NCBI GenBank assembly: GCA_947846985.1
Contig: CANTUZ010000001.1
Location: 1,612,001-1,676,000 of the forward strand
From: Fratercula arctica
Taxonomy: Eukaryota; Chordata; Aves; Charadriiformes; Alcidae
Length of the DNA stretch: 64,000 bases
Direction: 5' to 3'
Position numbers and translations under genes: made by a program. The notes below the pieces were generated by a model, which saw nothing but the letters and a program-made list of their open reading frames with translations, did no database searches and had not been told where the DNA came from. This document shows, in pieces, positions 1 through 10,900 of the stretch (its first letter is position 1; each line of letters begins with the position of its first letter).

Positions 1-330
1 CAAGGCTGGGGAGAAGGGGGTGGGAGAACAGGGCAAGGCTGGGGACAAGGAGGCAGGAGGGGGCAAGGCTGGGGACAAGGGGGAAGGAGAGGGGGGCAAG
101 GCTGGGGACAAGGGGGCAGGAGAACAGGGCAAGGCTAAGGACAAGGAGGTGGGAGAACAGAACAAGGCTGGGGACAAGGAGGCAGGAGAATGGGCAAGGC
201 TGGGGACAAGGGGGCAGGAGGAGGGGACAAGACTGGGGACAAGGGGGCTGAAGGGGGTCAAGGCTGGGGACCAGGGGGCAGAAGAAGGGGTGAGGCTGGG
301 GACAAGGGGGCAGGCACCCAGTCCTGAGTG
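1..330. repeat. G-rich minisatellite in LIPT2 intron 1
   Basis: Degenerate tandem units of roughly 25-33 bp built around AAGGCTGGGGACAAGGGGGC run from the left edge to about 330. Open reading frames through it (Gly/Lys/Asp/Ala-rich) exist only because the unit lacks stop codons. It lies in LIPT2 intron 1 if exon 2 is further left, as expected from gene order. Confidence 0.85.
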
Positions 331-499
331 CAAGGGCCTAGGTGGGGGGGGTGCAAAATGCAGGGCCCTGCTTCTGGGTGCAAAGGCCCTGGCTGCACTG
401 CACGGACCCAAAATTGTGCTGCCCCCCGGCTCCTCGCTGCATACTCTCCTATATATACCCCCCCCATACATGCTCCTCTGTGCATAACCTCCCTGGTGC
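331..499. other. short spacer between two minisatellites
   Basis: Non-repetitive, GC-rich intronic sequence. No exon, splice site pair or known repeat was recognised. Confidence 0.5.
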
Positions 500-1600
500 A
501 TGCCCCCCCCCCCCCCCAGCGCACACCCCCTGGTGCGCACACACACACACACCTGGGTGTATGGCTCCCACTGGTGCATGTTTCCCCCCCCCCCAGTGCA
601 CATCCCCACGGTGCACACACACCCCGGGTGCATCTCTACCCTCGGTCCCTTCCCACCCCTCCGGTTCACACCCCCGGGTGTGAACATATGCCTGGTGCAA
701 GCCCCCCCCAGTGCACCAGTGCACCCCCTCCCCCGGGTGCATGTCTCCTCCGGTGCATCCCACCCGGTGCATCCCCCCCCTCAGTGCACCCCCCTGGGTG
801 CACGTCTCCATCCCGGTGCATGCTCCCCCCTCGGTGCACTCCCCCCGGTGCACCCCTCTCCCCCGGCGCATCCCCCCACCCCGGTGCATACCCTTGGGTG
901 CATGTCTCCCCCTGGGGCACCCCCTCCCGGTAAACCTCCATCCCACCCTCCGGTGCACTCCGCCAGGATGTATGTCTCCCCCAGGTCCATGTGTCCCCCC
1001 CAGTGCACCCCCCTGTTTCACAGCCCCTCGGGTGCATCCCCTTCCCCCGGTACACAACCCCTCGTACACTCCCCTTGGTGCATGTCTCCCGCCCGTGCAC
1101 TCTCCCCAGCTACGTACGACCCCTCGTGCCCCCCGTCCCCCCGGCTGCATGCCTACCCCCGGTGCTTTCCCCATCCCCGGTGCTTCTCCCCGCCCCCCGC
1201 GGGTGCTTGTCTACCCCCGGTGCAGCCCCCCGTTGCATACGCCCCCCGGTGCCACCCCCCGGGTGCTTGTCTACCCCCGGTGCCCACCCCCATCCCCGGG
1301 TGCTTGTCTACCCCCGGCGCAGCCCCCCACCGTCCCCCGGTGCACTCCCGCCCGGTGCATACGCCCCCCGGTGCCCCCCCCCCCCACCCCCCCACCGTGC
1401 ATGTCTACCCCTGGTGCTTTCCCCATTTCCCCATCCCCGGAGCTTTCCCCCCCGTCCGGGTGCTTGTCTACCGCCAGTGCAGCGCCCCCCTCCCGCTCCA
1501 GTGCACTCCCCCGGTGCATTCCCGCCCCCCCGGGTGCATGTCTACCCCCGGCGCAGCCCCCGCCTCCCCGGGAAACACACGCACCCCCCCGGTGCCGCCG
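500..1600. repeat. C-rich minisatellite in LIPT2 intron 1
   Basis: About 1.1 kb of tandem units built on CCCCCGGTGCATGTCTNCC, of variable length (about 19-35 bp). The GGTGCA/TGCACC core is partly palindromic. The array begins within about 15 bp of the LIPT2 exon 1 splice donor. In the LIPT2 transcript (minus strand) the repeat is G-rich, so the nascent RNA carries many runs of four or more G. The long ORFs on both strands here are artefacts of stop-free repeats. Confidence 0.9.
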
Positions 1601-1611
1601 CCGGCGCTCAC

Positions 1612-2083
1612 CGATGGCGCAGATCTTGCTGTCGCCCATCCAGACGCCAGTGAAGGGCGGCGGGAGGGCGCGGGCGGCGGCCAGGCCCAGGCGGCGGCAG
1701 AGCCGCAGCACCAGCCCCTCCAGCGCCGCCACGTACCCGCGCAGCGGCAGCCGCCGCCGCCGCAGGTCGAGCACCGGGAAGGCCAGGAGCTGCCCGGGCC
1801 CGTGGAAGGTGATCCGCCCGCCGCGCCGCGCCGCCGCCAGCCCCGCGCCCCGCGCCCGCAGCCGCGCCGCCGCCGCCGCCTCCGGGGCGCCCCGCAGGCC
1901 CCAGGCGTAGACGGGCCCCGAGGGCTCGCTCAGCACCACGCTCTCCCCGGGGTGCCCGGGGACGGGGTCGGGGCCGCAGCCCCGCGCCGCCCGCGCCGCC
2001 CCCACGCAGCGCTCCTGCACCCGCAGCGCCTCGGCGTAAGGCCGCAGCCCCAGCCGCAGCACCCGCACCGGGGCCCGGGACAT
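1612..2083 (-). CDS. LIPT2: LIPT2 exon 1: octanoyl-[acyl-carrier-protein] transferase, mitochondrial (partial)
   Basis: LIPT2 moves the octanoyl group made by mitochondrial fatty acid synthesis from acyl carrier protein to lipoyl-domain proteins such as the glycine cleavage H protein, the first step of lipoate synthesis. The exon encodes residues 1-157 plus one base. Visible LipB-family features are the N-terminal VLRLGLRPYAEAL segment (residues 8-20), the RGG..TFHGPGQL block (HGPGQ at 94-98), and GVWMGDSKICAIG, whose lysine (K153) is the conserved active-site lysine. The start at 2083 is chosen because homology begins there; the frame stays open upstream only through a stop-free minisatellite. 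The Arg/Ala-rich N-terminus fits a mitochondrial targeting peptide. The exon ends ATC-G|GTGAGC at 1612/1611, phase 1. The second exon, with the PCG catalytic cysteine, is not in 1-1611 and must lie beyond the left edge. The gene has two coding exons in mammals. Confidence 0.93.
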
Positions 2084-2190
2084 GGCGGCGGTTCCCGGCT
2101 CCCTCCGGCGGGAGTGGAGCGGAGCGGGCAGGCCGCGGCGGCCGGCGGGAGGCGCCGGGGGGGCGCTGGCGGGCGCACCAGGGGCCGGGG
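2084..2190 (-). promoter_or_regulatory. LIPT2 CpG-rich proximal promoter
   Basis: GC-rich, CpG-dense DNA directly upstream of the LIPT2 start codon, with no TATA box. A CATGGCGGCGG motif (2081-2091), resembling a YY1 site, overlaps the start codon. Only about 110 bp of non-repeat promoter remain before the upstream minisatellite begins. Confidence 0.6.
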
Positions 2191-3170
2191 GAATGGCGAT
2201 ATGGGGACGGGCACAGGGACAGGGGACGGGGACAGGGGACGGGGGAGGAGAGGGGACAGAGATGGAGGAGAGGGGACAGCCACGGGGAGAGAGGATGGGG
2301 ACGGGGGAACGGGGAGGAGGGGGGATAGGGGACAGGCACAGGAGATGGGGACAAGGGGATGGAGGACAGGGATGGTCGTTGGGGGGAGACGGGACAAAGA
2401 TGGAGGTTAGGGGACGGGGGTTGGGGACAGGGGACAGAGATGGAGGGAGAGGGGACAGGACGGGAAATGGGGACAGGGGAAGAGATAGAGAATAGGGGAC
2501 AGGCACAGGGGATGGGGACGGGACAGAGATGGAGGAGAGGGAAGAGGGGACAGGCACGGGGGATGGGGACAGGGGGATGGAGGACAGGGGACAGGGATGG
2601 GGGGAGAGGGGACAAAGATGGAGAATACGGGACAGGCACAGGGGATGGGGACAGGGGAGAGGGGACAGGGGACAGAGATGAAGGATTGGAGACAGGGGAC
2701 AGACATGGAGAATAGAGGACAGGTACAGGATGGGGATAGGGGAGAGGGGACGGGTGGGGGGAGAGGGGACAGGAACGAGGGATGGGGACAGAGGATGGAG
2801 AACAGGGGAAGGAGATGGAGGAGAGGGGACAGGGGAGAGGGGACCAAGATGTAGGATAGGCGACAAGGATGGGGGGGCAGGGGACAGGAATGGAGGGGAC
2901 AGGGGGATGGAACAGAAGATGGAGGATGGGACAGGGAGGTGGGGATAGGGACAGGTGAGAGGGGACAGAGATGGAGGATAGGAGACAGGCACAGGGGATG
3001 GGAACAGAGGATGGGGACAGAGATGGAGGACAGAAGAGAGAGGACAGGGGGATGGAGGATGGTGGTTTGGGGCTGGGGCACGGAGGACAGGGCCTGGGGA
3101 CATGGGACATGGCCCGAGACATGATACCAGGAATGGCCTGAGACATGAATACTGGGATAGGACACTGGGG
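2191..3170. repeat. G-rich minisatellite upstream of LIPT2
   Basis: About 1 kb of degenerate units made of GGGGACAGGGATGGAGGAGAGG and GGGGACAGGCACAGGGGATG modules in irregular order. Runs of GGGG recur every few bases, so the plus strand has strong G-quadruplex potential. No coding signal: all frames give Gly/Asp/Arg- or Ser/Pro-rich low-complexity translations. Confidence 0.9.
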
Positions 3171-3540
3171 ACAGACCCCCGGGATGGTGCCCAGGGACAG
3201 CGGTTAGGGGTAGGGGACAGGGCCTGGGGAGGGGGATAAGGCAGGGGACAAGGTGAGGGGCTGGGAATGGCTGGTGGGGCCCAGGGCTGCAGGAGGGGCA
3301 CAGGGAGCAGAGAGAAGGTCCCCGTCACCGTAGGGCATGGGGCACAGGTCACCGGGGGCGGGCGGGGGGGGGGGCGAGGAGGGGCAGCACAGTGGTGGCA
3401 GGTGGGGCATGGGCAGGGGGTGATGACGGGGCACGGGGCTGGGGCGTCCCAGCGGGGCTGGGGCAGGGTGGGCTGGGCAGAACTGCTCAAAAGGGGGTAA
3501 AATTGGGATTCTGGGGTAGCCCCTCAAGGTCACAGAGGGT
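3171..3540. other. GC-rich non-coding sequence
   Basis: Transitional G-rich DNA with decayed repeat character and a run of G (about 3363-3373). No gene recognised. Confidence 0.5.
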
Positions 3541-4380
3541 AAATAAAGTCATTGCACTGCCAACACGCTGACGAGCGCTGCAGTTAGTCACCCCGTGACT
3601 CCCAAAGCCATAAAACCTTCCCACCTCAACTTCTTATTACAAATGTAGAAAATACGCATGTCTGGCTGGGGCCGCTAACGAGTCAACCATTAAAACCTGA
3701 GCAAACTGTTCCCAACCCGCCGTCCTTCCAGTTTATCGACCAGATTAAGCGTGTGAAAGTACGTTTGGATTTTATAGAGCCATTGACAGCGTTAATAAAC
3801 TCTCAGCTTTATCAAAAATAGGCCTCGCTGTTAATCTCCCCTCTGTCGCCACAGGTAATCAAGCTGTTGGCGTTAACTTGTGTGTGGGTATTTGCAAGGA
3901 AGGGAAGGCGCTTCCCTTTGTTTACTTGACTTTCTCGCTGGAAAAGAGCGAGCGCTATAAAATTAATACAGCCTGGAGGAAAAAAAAAAATGGGGAAAAA
4001 ACCCACCATAAACCTCACCGGGTTTTCGAGCGCATGGAGCAGCACCCAGTCTGCTTCAGCTGGGATCCTCGCCTCGACCACCGACTTCACCTGGCTACTC
4101 CGGCTCTCTGCCCTTGGCAGCGGACACTCGTATTTTGCACCAACATTGTGTGTGTATCGAGTGATTTCCTTTTTTTTATGATTAAGCCTCAACTTCTTGC
4201 TGGAGATCAAAGCCAAACGCTCTTCCTTTTTGGCTTGCCACGGCGCTGCATGCGTAAGATGAGGCCAGTTGTGTATAATAGGTCTGGGATCCTCGTAAAT
4301 AAGACGACAGAGATGAGCGTGGTCACGTCACTGGGGTATTTACTGTCAATATCCTGCTTTTGAAGCAGGGAGGAAATTTG
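3541..4380. promoter_or_regulatory. unique non-coding island, candidate enhancer
   Basis: Complex, non-repetitive sequence of balanced composition between a G-rich minisatellite and ordinary intergenic DNA. It contains TGTTTAC (fork-head-like, about 3919), GTTAATAAAC, CTTTATC and CTATAAAATT. There are open frames on both strands (134 and 161 codons) but no protein family I recognise. A regulatory role is inference only. Confidence 0.3.
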
Positions 4381-5103
4381 TATGGCCAGGAGCCATGGAT
4401 GCCCCGCGTTTTATCCTTCCATCAGGCTTTGAGTATTTTTTAAGGGTATTTTTTTTTCTTCACGATAGGGTAATTTGCTGTCCTGTTGTACCTTGTCCTT
4501 TGGGTACCATAAACATTAGTGGAGTCTCTTGAATCCTCACCAATTCCTTGGATTGAGCCCATTTACTTGGCAGGAGAACCTCCCTCGGGGAGCTTTGGAG
4601 CTCCAGCAAGTCAGGGCTTAATAGCAGGAAGGGGAGGGGAGGACAAAGGTGGTGGCTGTGAAACAGGTGCCTGGCAAGAGGGACTGTCACAGCTCACAGA
4701 GAGCTCCAGATGGATGCAAAGGGCAACATTTTGGCTCCGGTAAAGTCCGGGACAAAATTCCTGTTGATTTTGGCAAAGCTGGGATGTCACGGAGAGGTGA
4801 CTGAGCTGTCCCGACATCACGGGCAGAGCCAGGAGCGGAGTGGCCAGTCCAGGCTGCCCCTGGCACCTCCAGGTAGGGCAACCCCCTCCCCACGCAGCCA
4901 TGAGCCTTGCAGAAAAATCCCATATTATTTTTTTTCAAGCAAATTGTACTCGGGAGCCACAGCAGCAACGGGGCTAATGGCAGCTCTGCTTCCTAATGAC
5001 AAGAACTATTTGAAGCGTGCAGGAGTTTGGCACGTGGGCATGAGCCCAGCTCTGATAGGGGCTGCACAAGCTCAGAAGAAGCCTGTCCCAAAGACATTGG
5101 AGC
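4381..5103. other. intergenic, nothing recognised
   Basis: Unique sequence without a convincing exon, repeat or RNA gene. Confidence 0.5.
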
Positions 5104-5636
5104 ATAGAATCACAGAATCATGGAATGGTTTGGGTAGGAAGGGACATATAAAGGCCACCTAGTCCAACCCCCTGCCATGGTCAGGGACATCTTCACCTAG
5201 ACCAGGTTGCTCAGAGCCCCATCCAACCTGGCCTGGAATGTTTCCAGGGATGGGGCATCTCCCACCTCTCTGGGCAACCTGAGCCAGTGTCTCACCACCC
5301 TCACAGCCAAGAATTTCTCCCTCAGATCTCAGCTCAATTTCCCCTCTTGCAGTGCAAAACCCTTCCCCCTTTTCTGATTGCTCCCTTCCCTCATCCAGAG
5401 TCCCTCCCCAGCTTTCCTGGAGCCCCTTGAGGGACTGGAAGGGGCTCCAAGGTCTCCCCGGAGCCTTCTCTTCTCCAGGCTGAACCCCCCCAACTCTCTC
5501 AGCCTGTCCTCACAGCAGAGGGGCTCCAGCCCTCCCAGCATCTCCGGGGCCTCCTCTGGCCCCGCTCCAACAGCTCCATGTCTCTCCTGTGCTGAGACCC
5601 CAGAGCTGGAGGCAGCACTGCAGGGGATCTCAGCTG
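5104..5636 (-). mobile_element. CR1 LINE fragment (group B)
   Basis: Begins with ATAGAATCACAGAATCATGGAATGG, the reverse complement of a CR1 3' end, and continues into antisense reverse-transcriptase C-terminal coding sequence. That sequence translates on the minus strand as [21 protein letters not shown]. It is 5'-truncated at about 5636, as is typical of CR1. Confidence 0.9.
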
Positions 5637-6393
5637 GAAATGTCCCCAGTGTCCCTTCTGGGGCTGCTGTCCTCAAAGACCTGCCAACATAACTGCATGC
5701 CATCCTGTTCCCTGAGATCTTCCAGAGGATCCTGCATAAAAGCAACGCTGTGATGAGTGTTTAACCTAACTGGGGTGGTTTCGGCAAGACTGTGAAGATG
5801 TGCTGGTTGACCAGAGGGGAGGGTGACCTCTGGCAGGGTGGCCAGCCAGCAGCTGGGGACAAACTGGAGATGAGAGCATCTTCACTGGGGTGGATGAAGG
5901 CCAAGCAGTGCATCTGAGCTTTACAAGTGGAAACACCAGCTCCTGGCAGCACGGGAAGCTCCTAGGAGCAGCGTTGCCTGCCACATCGACTCCAAGATGG
6001 GTCAAAAGATCATGACCACCAAGAGCAGCACAATCAACACGGAAACTCACACCGGCTCTGACCTGTCTCCTCAGGCGCAGCAAGGAGCTTCCTTAACTAC
6101 TTCCTTAATGCATCCCGTGGTGCACGCAGCCCATGGCACAGCCTTACACGTGCGTTTCCTTGTTTTTCTTGCCCTTTGTCACAGCCTCGGGAATGTGCTT
6201 TTTGGAGTCAATGGACAGATCGGGGGGGGAGGGCAGGAGCGGTTCTGCCTGTGGGTCACATCCACCAAGACCCTGCCTGAATGAACTGGAGATCTCAGCC
6301 CGAGCGATTCCCTCCCAACACCCCCAGTGAGAGGCTTATGGAATAAGATGGAATGAAAATGTTTGTCCTTCCAAATAACTGCAGGACTGGTAG
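5637..6393. other. intergenic, nothing recognised
   Basis: Unique sequence between CR1 copies. No gene signal found on either strand. Confidence 0.5.
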
Positions 6394-6525
6394 CTGGTGC
6401 ATGGGCAGCAGGGCGAGGGAGGGGATTCTGCCCCTCTGCTGCACTCTGGGGAGACCCCCCTGCAGTGCTGCCTCCAGCTCTGGGGCTCTAATCTCAATGT
6501 GTCCAGACTGTGTCTCTGGAGAGAT
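6394..6525 (+). mobile_element. CR1 internal fragment, sense orientation
   Basis: GGGCAGCAGGGCGAGGGAGG through the CTGCCTCCAGCTCTGGGGC segment (6398-6487) is the reverse complement of 12140-12240 and so is a group B CR1 body fragment in plus orientation. It lacks both CR1 ends. Confidence 0.75.
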
Positions 6526-6528
6526 GTC

Positions 6529-6846
6529 ATAGAATCATGGAATGGTTTGGGTTGGAAGGGACGTTTAAAGGCCATCTAGTCCAAACCCCTGCCCTGGGCA
6601 GGGACATCTTCCACTGGATCAGGTTGCTCAAAGCCCCATCCAACCTGGCCTGGAATGTTTCCAGGGATGGGGCAGCCCCAGCTGCTCTGGGTGACCTGGG
6701 CCAGTGTTTCACTGACATCAGTGTAAAACATTTCTTCCTTAGACCTAGTCCAAATCTCCTCTCTTTCATTTTAAAGCCATCACCCCTTGTCCTGTCGTGA
6801 CAGGCCCTGCTAAAAAGCCTGTCCCCAGCTTTCCTTTAGCCCGGTT
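6529..6846 (-). mobile_element. CR1 LINE fragment
   Basis: Starts with CATAGAATCATGGAATGGTTTGG and carries the antisense CR1 3' UTR and terminal coding region. It abuts a sense-oriented CR1 fragment on its left, so the two face each other 3' end to body. Confidence 0.85.
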
Positions 6847-8394
6847 AGTGCACTGAGGGCGTTTTACCTCCTAGTCATGCTGATTTGAAAGCACTCCCAA
6901 ACTTCATCTGTCACACCAAATAACATGTGTCTTGGCTACCTGAGCCAAATGCCTTGGTACAAATAGAGCCAAGCCTCAAATTGTCCCAGAGTTCTACCTC
7001 TCCGGTGCACTTTCGCACGGCCTCTGACTCAACAGGCGAGAGCAGAAGTCGCTCAGACAGGTTGTTACTCATCTCCGGCAGCCGGGAGTCAGATCTGCTT
7101 GTCCGTGTGTCCTTTAGAAACTCAGCTCTTTAGATGCAACCTTGTTGACTCTGCTTTTCAAACCTTGGGGGTTAAACTTCAGAATTAGCACAACAGAGGA
7201 AGAAGAAAAAGGTGGGGCAAGTGTGTATTGATAGATCTCGAAATATTTTACCAGGGAGATCAGGATGCATTTTACCAGTGGGAAAAAAGGCAGAGAGAAA
7301 TCACACTGCAATCGTGGTTGTGCCACAACCCAGGGCCTGGAGGAGAACCCAGACCTGAACCCATTGCCTTCATCTCTGTGGACCACTGCAGATGCTCTGC
7401 CAGATTACCCAGCTCCGGCAATCACCACGCAGGCAGGGACCGATGCAGGCAGGGACCAACGCAGGCAGGGGATGATGTGGGCAGGGGATTAATAAAATGC
7501 GCACAAACTGGCCAAGAATTACTGTTATGGAACCATAAGCGTGCGCTCATGGCCAGCCTAGCAGGGCTCAGAGCCACCATCCTGGCGAATAAAGTTCTTC
7601 ACACCCCAATCCCAGCTTCTTCATTTTTATCTCTATCCAACAGGAATTTCAAGGGCCCTTTGCTTTGATACTGGTCTCTTCATGCAAAGAATTGTGAAAA
7701 GTGACAGTCGGGACAGTAAAAACTGCTATTCCTTCTGTCTTTTCTTTCCCCTGCCAAAAACCTGCCAGTCCAGAATGTTTTCCAGGGATTAATCTCCCAA
7801 GAGAAGTTATTTCTGCTTTGAAGCAGTTGTCTCTTCTAAAAGGTCTTATTTCAGACAACAGACTGGAAAAAAAGATCATTTACTTCGACTGTCAGGGATC
7901 AGACCTGGTGCTTTTGCTCTGTGTGACAAGGAGCAGAACCTGCAAGTGTCCATCCGGGAGCTGCAGTGGCAATAAGGGAACCTTGTTTGAGAAGACATCT
8001 GAGCCCCACTCCATTTTTCCTGGCACATAAAGATTTGCAGCAGTTGCTGTTTGGGTCATGTTTAAATCAATAATATTCTTTAAAAATATAAAACAGTGAC
8101 TGCATTCTGCTACTTTCAGGTGCAGGTTTGCAGTTTATACCATCCGTGTGCTTGCTGTTTGAGTGTCCTAAGAAGGAAAGCAGGGTTGGCATCATGAAGG
8201 ACAGGTATGGGTCAGAAAGCACTGCCTTTCTCCCGAAGTCTGAGCTAATGCAGGGCTTAGAGCCCACAAACCACTGGAGAAATGAAAACCACGGCTGTGT
8301 CCCACCCCAGAGCAAACCAGATGCTCACCACTCTTCTTCTCCAACCAGTCCTTCTTCAGCCTGGAGATTATTGAGCTGGCAGGGAATGGTATTC
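6847..8394. other. intergenic; short GCAGGCAGGGAC tandem repeat
   Basis: Mostly unique DNA. At about 7428-7490 there are three to four copies of a 16-17-bp unit, GCAGGCAGGGACCAAC. No gene recognised. Confidence 0.5.
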
Positions 8395-9368
8395 ATATTT
8401 GCTCCCCAGGGCTCGGTATTGGGGCTGGTTCTCTTTAATGTCTTTATCAATGATCTGGACAAGGGGATCGAGGGCACCCTCAGTAAGTTCGCAGACAACA
8501 CCAAGTTAGGTGGGAGTGTTGATCTGCTTGAGGGTAGAAAGGCTCTGCAGAGGGATGTGGACAGGCTGGATGGATGGGCCAAGGCCAATGATGTGAGGTT
8601 CAACAAGGACAAGTGCCGGGTCCTGCTCTTGGGTCACAACAACCCCATGGATGCTACAGGCTGGGGGCAGAGTGGCTGGAGAGCTGCCCAGCAGAAAAGG
8701 ACCTGGGGGTGGTGGTCGACAGCCGGCTGAATATGAGCCAGCAGTGTGCCCAGGTGGACAAGAAGGCCGACAGCATCCTGGCCTGTATCAGCACTAGTGT
8801 GGCCAGCAGGACTGGGGCAGTGATTGTCCCCATGTACTGGGCACTGGTGAGGCCCCACCTCGAGTGCTGTGTCCAGTTTTGGGCCCCTCGCTCCAGGAAA
8901 GCCATTGAGGGGCTGGAGCGTGTCCAGAGAAGGGCAATGGAGCTGGTGAGGGGTCTGGAGCACAAGCCTTGTGAGGAGCGTCTGAGGGAGCTGGGGGTGT
9001 TCAGCCTGGAGAAAAGGAGGCTGAGGGGAGACCTTCTCGCTCTCTACAGCTCCCTGAAAGGAGGGTGTAGCCGGGGGGGTCGGTCTCTTCTCCCAAGGAA
9101 CAGGCCATAGGACAAGACAAAACGGCCTCAAGCTGTGCCACGGGAGGTTTAGGATGGATATTAGGAAAAATTTCTTCACCAAAAGGGTTGTCAAGCATTG
9201 GACCAGGCTGCCTGGGGCAGTGGTGGAGTCACCATCCCTGAAGATATTTAAAAGCCGGGTAGACATAGTGCTTAGCGATATGTTTTAGTGATGGTTTGGA
9301 CTGGATGGTTGGACTGGATGATCTGAAAGGTCCCTTCCAACCTAGGCAATTCTATGATTCTATGATTT
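8395..9368 (+). mobile_element. CR1 LINE, longest copy in the window (group A)
   Basis: A 5'-truncated CR1 of about 970 bp. The left part translates to a reverse-transcriptase segment with [16 protein letters not shown] and FADNTKL. The second aspartate of the F/YADD catalytic motif is replaced by Asn, and the frame shifts near 8690. The 3' half encodes the usual terminal segment ([20 protein letters not shown]). It ends at CAATTCTATGATTCTATGATT. Non-autonomous relic. Confidence 0.93.
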
Positions 9369-10649
9369 TCTACATCAGATAAGCAGGAATCCCTAGAGAC
9401 ACCTGGTTCCTACCAGTGGGTCAGCTCCTACAAGAGTGAATTCAACGCTCAAAAGGCTGGGCCAGAATATGAAGTAGGGCCAGATGGTGGGCAGGGAACA
9501 AAGAGATGTGGGAATGGACTCCTGGGTTATTCCTAAGAAGTTTTTGTGGGGAAAAAAAATAATAATAATGTTGTTGAGGAAGAGAAACAAGACTAACAGA
9601 AAGGAATGTGGTAAACATGGGAAAGACGCTCTACAAGAATCCAGTATGTGGGTGGGGTATCAAGAGTCCAGAGAAAACACACAAGAGGTTTGGTGGGAGG
9701 GTCTCTGAGAACATCTGCAGCCCAAGCTGAGCATCTGGGACAGCCCTTTGGGACTGAGAGAGAAACAGTGATGCCAGGCCTCTCTTGGTCATGAAATAAG
9801 GGGGGAAAGAACCCAAACTACAACATGTTTGGGGGCAAAACGAAGATGTGCAGGCTGGCTGTAAAGCAGAGAGATGTCTGTGATACACCAAATGTTTGAT
9901 GAGGATTATCCCACTTTAAAATAGAGTTCCACTCCCTGACTTTGGGTTTCATCAAGAAATGCCCTCTGACGGGGTATAGATGTTCCTCTTTCTTGTTTTT
10001 ATTGAAGGTGTCATAGAATCATAGAATATCATTCCAGATAGCAATGCCATGGCTGCTTCCATCTTACTAGCTTGAGATGCTGATTTCTCCTGCCTTTTCC
10101 TCACCCCACCAGGACTTCTGCAGGTTGGGGCCAGCTCCTCTGAGCTCCACAAGAGCCCCAAGTGCCATCTTATTTACTGCCAAGCTGGCTGGTCACTCTT
10201 GTGTCACCCCTCTCGCGCAGCCAGCTGCAAGCACACGCTGTGAGCAGAGGAGTCAGCTCCTGCAGGAAGCACTGGGATGAATCCCTTTGGGATGACCATG
10301 CTTCACATGATCCTTTTTCCCTGCGCTCTGTGACCTTCCGTTGGAAAACGAGCCGGGAGAGGTGTGAGCCATGGAAATTTGGGACCCAGACTAGGCAGAA
10401 GTACTTACGTGTGATATGGAAGCAATTATGTTTGCCTTTACTTATTAAGGGCTTTTAGATTCTGAATGGAAAAAGCTTTAAATTTTCAAAAATGCTGTTT
10501 AGGGCTGCTTGCTGTCTTCAAGGTCTTTTTAAACTCAAAAGCATAAATCTTTGGGCATTAATGAAGTTCCTACCCTTTCTTCTCTTTTCTTCCATACCAG
10601 AGACTTGCTGCTTCTCTCACTTCACTGCTGCAAAGCAGGTATCACGGAG
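9369..10649. other. intergenic; tiny CR1-tail-like motif
   Basis: Unique sequence. At 10012-10030, TCATAGAATCATAGAATA resembles an isolated CR1 3' tail without a body. No gene recognised. Confidence 0.45.
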
Positions 10650-10900
10650 ATTCCGAGGATCATAATTCACGTTGGAAGGGACCTCGGGGTGTCTCGGGTC
10701 CAACCTGCTCCAACCAGGGTCAGCTCTGAGATCAGATCAGGTAGCTCAGGGCTTTTTCCAGTCATGTCTTCAAAACCTCCAAGAACAGTGAGGCACAACC
10801 CCCCCGGGGGCCTGTCCCACTGCTTGGCCATCCACATGGAGAAAAATCATCTCCTTAAGTCCAGTCTGAACCTCTCTCCTTCCAACTGATGCCCGTCTAG
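10650..10900 (-). mobile_element. older CR1 fragment
   Basis: Diverged antisense CR1 3' region: CACGTTGGAAGGGACCTCGG, CCAACCTGCTCC, then a stretch matching the CR1 terminal coding region. It lacks a clean terminal octamer repeat, suggesting it is older than its neighbours. Confidence 0.75.

Noticed and set aside
1..1600. LIPT2 exon 2
   Set aside because: No minus-strand frame shows the expected H-GLALN...PCG region; the sequence is minisatellite throughout.
500..2410. 636-codon plus-strand open frame across LIPT2 exon 1 and the C-rich array
   Set aside because: Stop-free minisatellite translation (Pro/His/Cys-rich) plus the antisense of LIPT2; no start context, splice sites or domain.
1271..3490. 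739-codon minus-strand open frame containing LIPT2
   Set aside because: Only 1612-2083 is homologous to LIPT2. The N-terminal extension is minisatellite, and the C-terminal part runs through the splice donor into the intronic repeat.
3812..4363. Overlapping open frames on both strands (134 and 161 codons)
   Set aside because: No recognisable domain and no splice or promoter support. Both strands being open points to chance.
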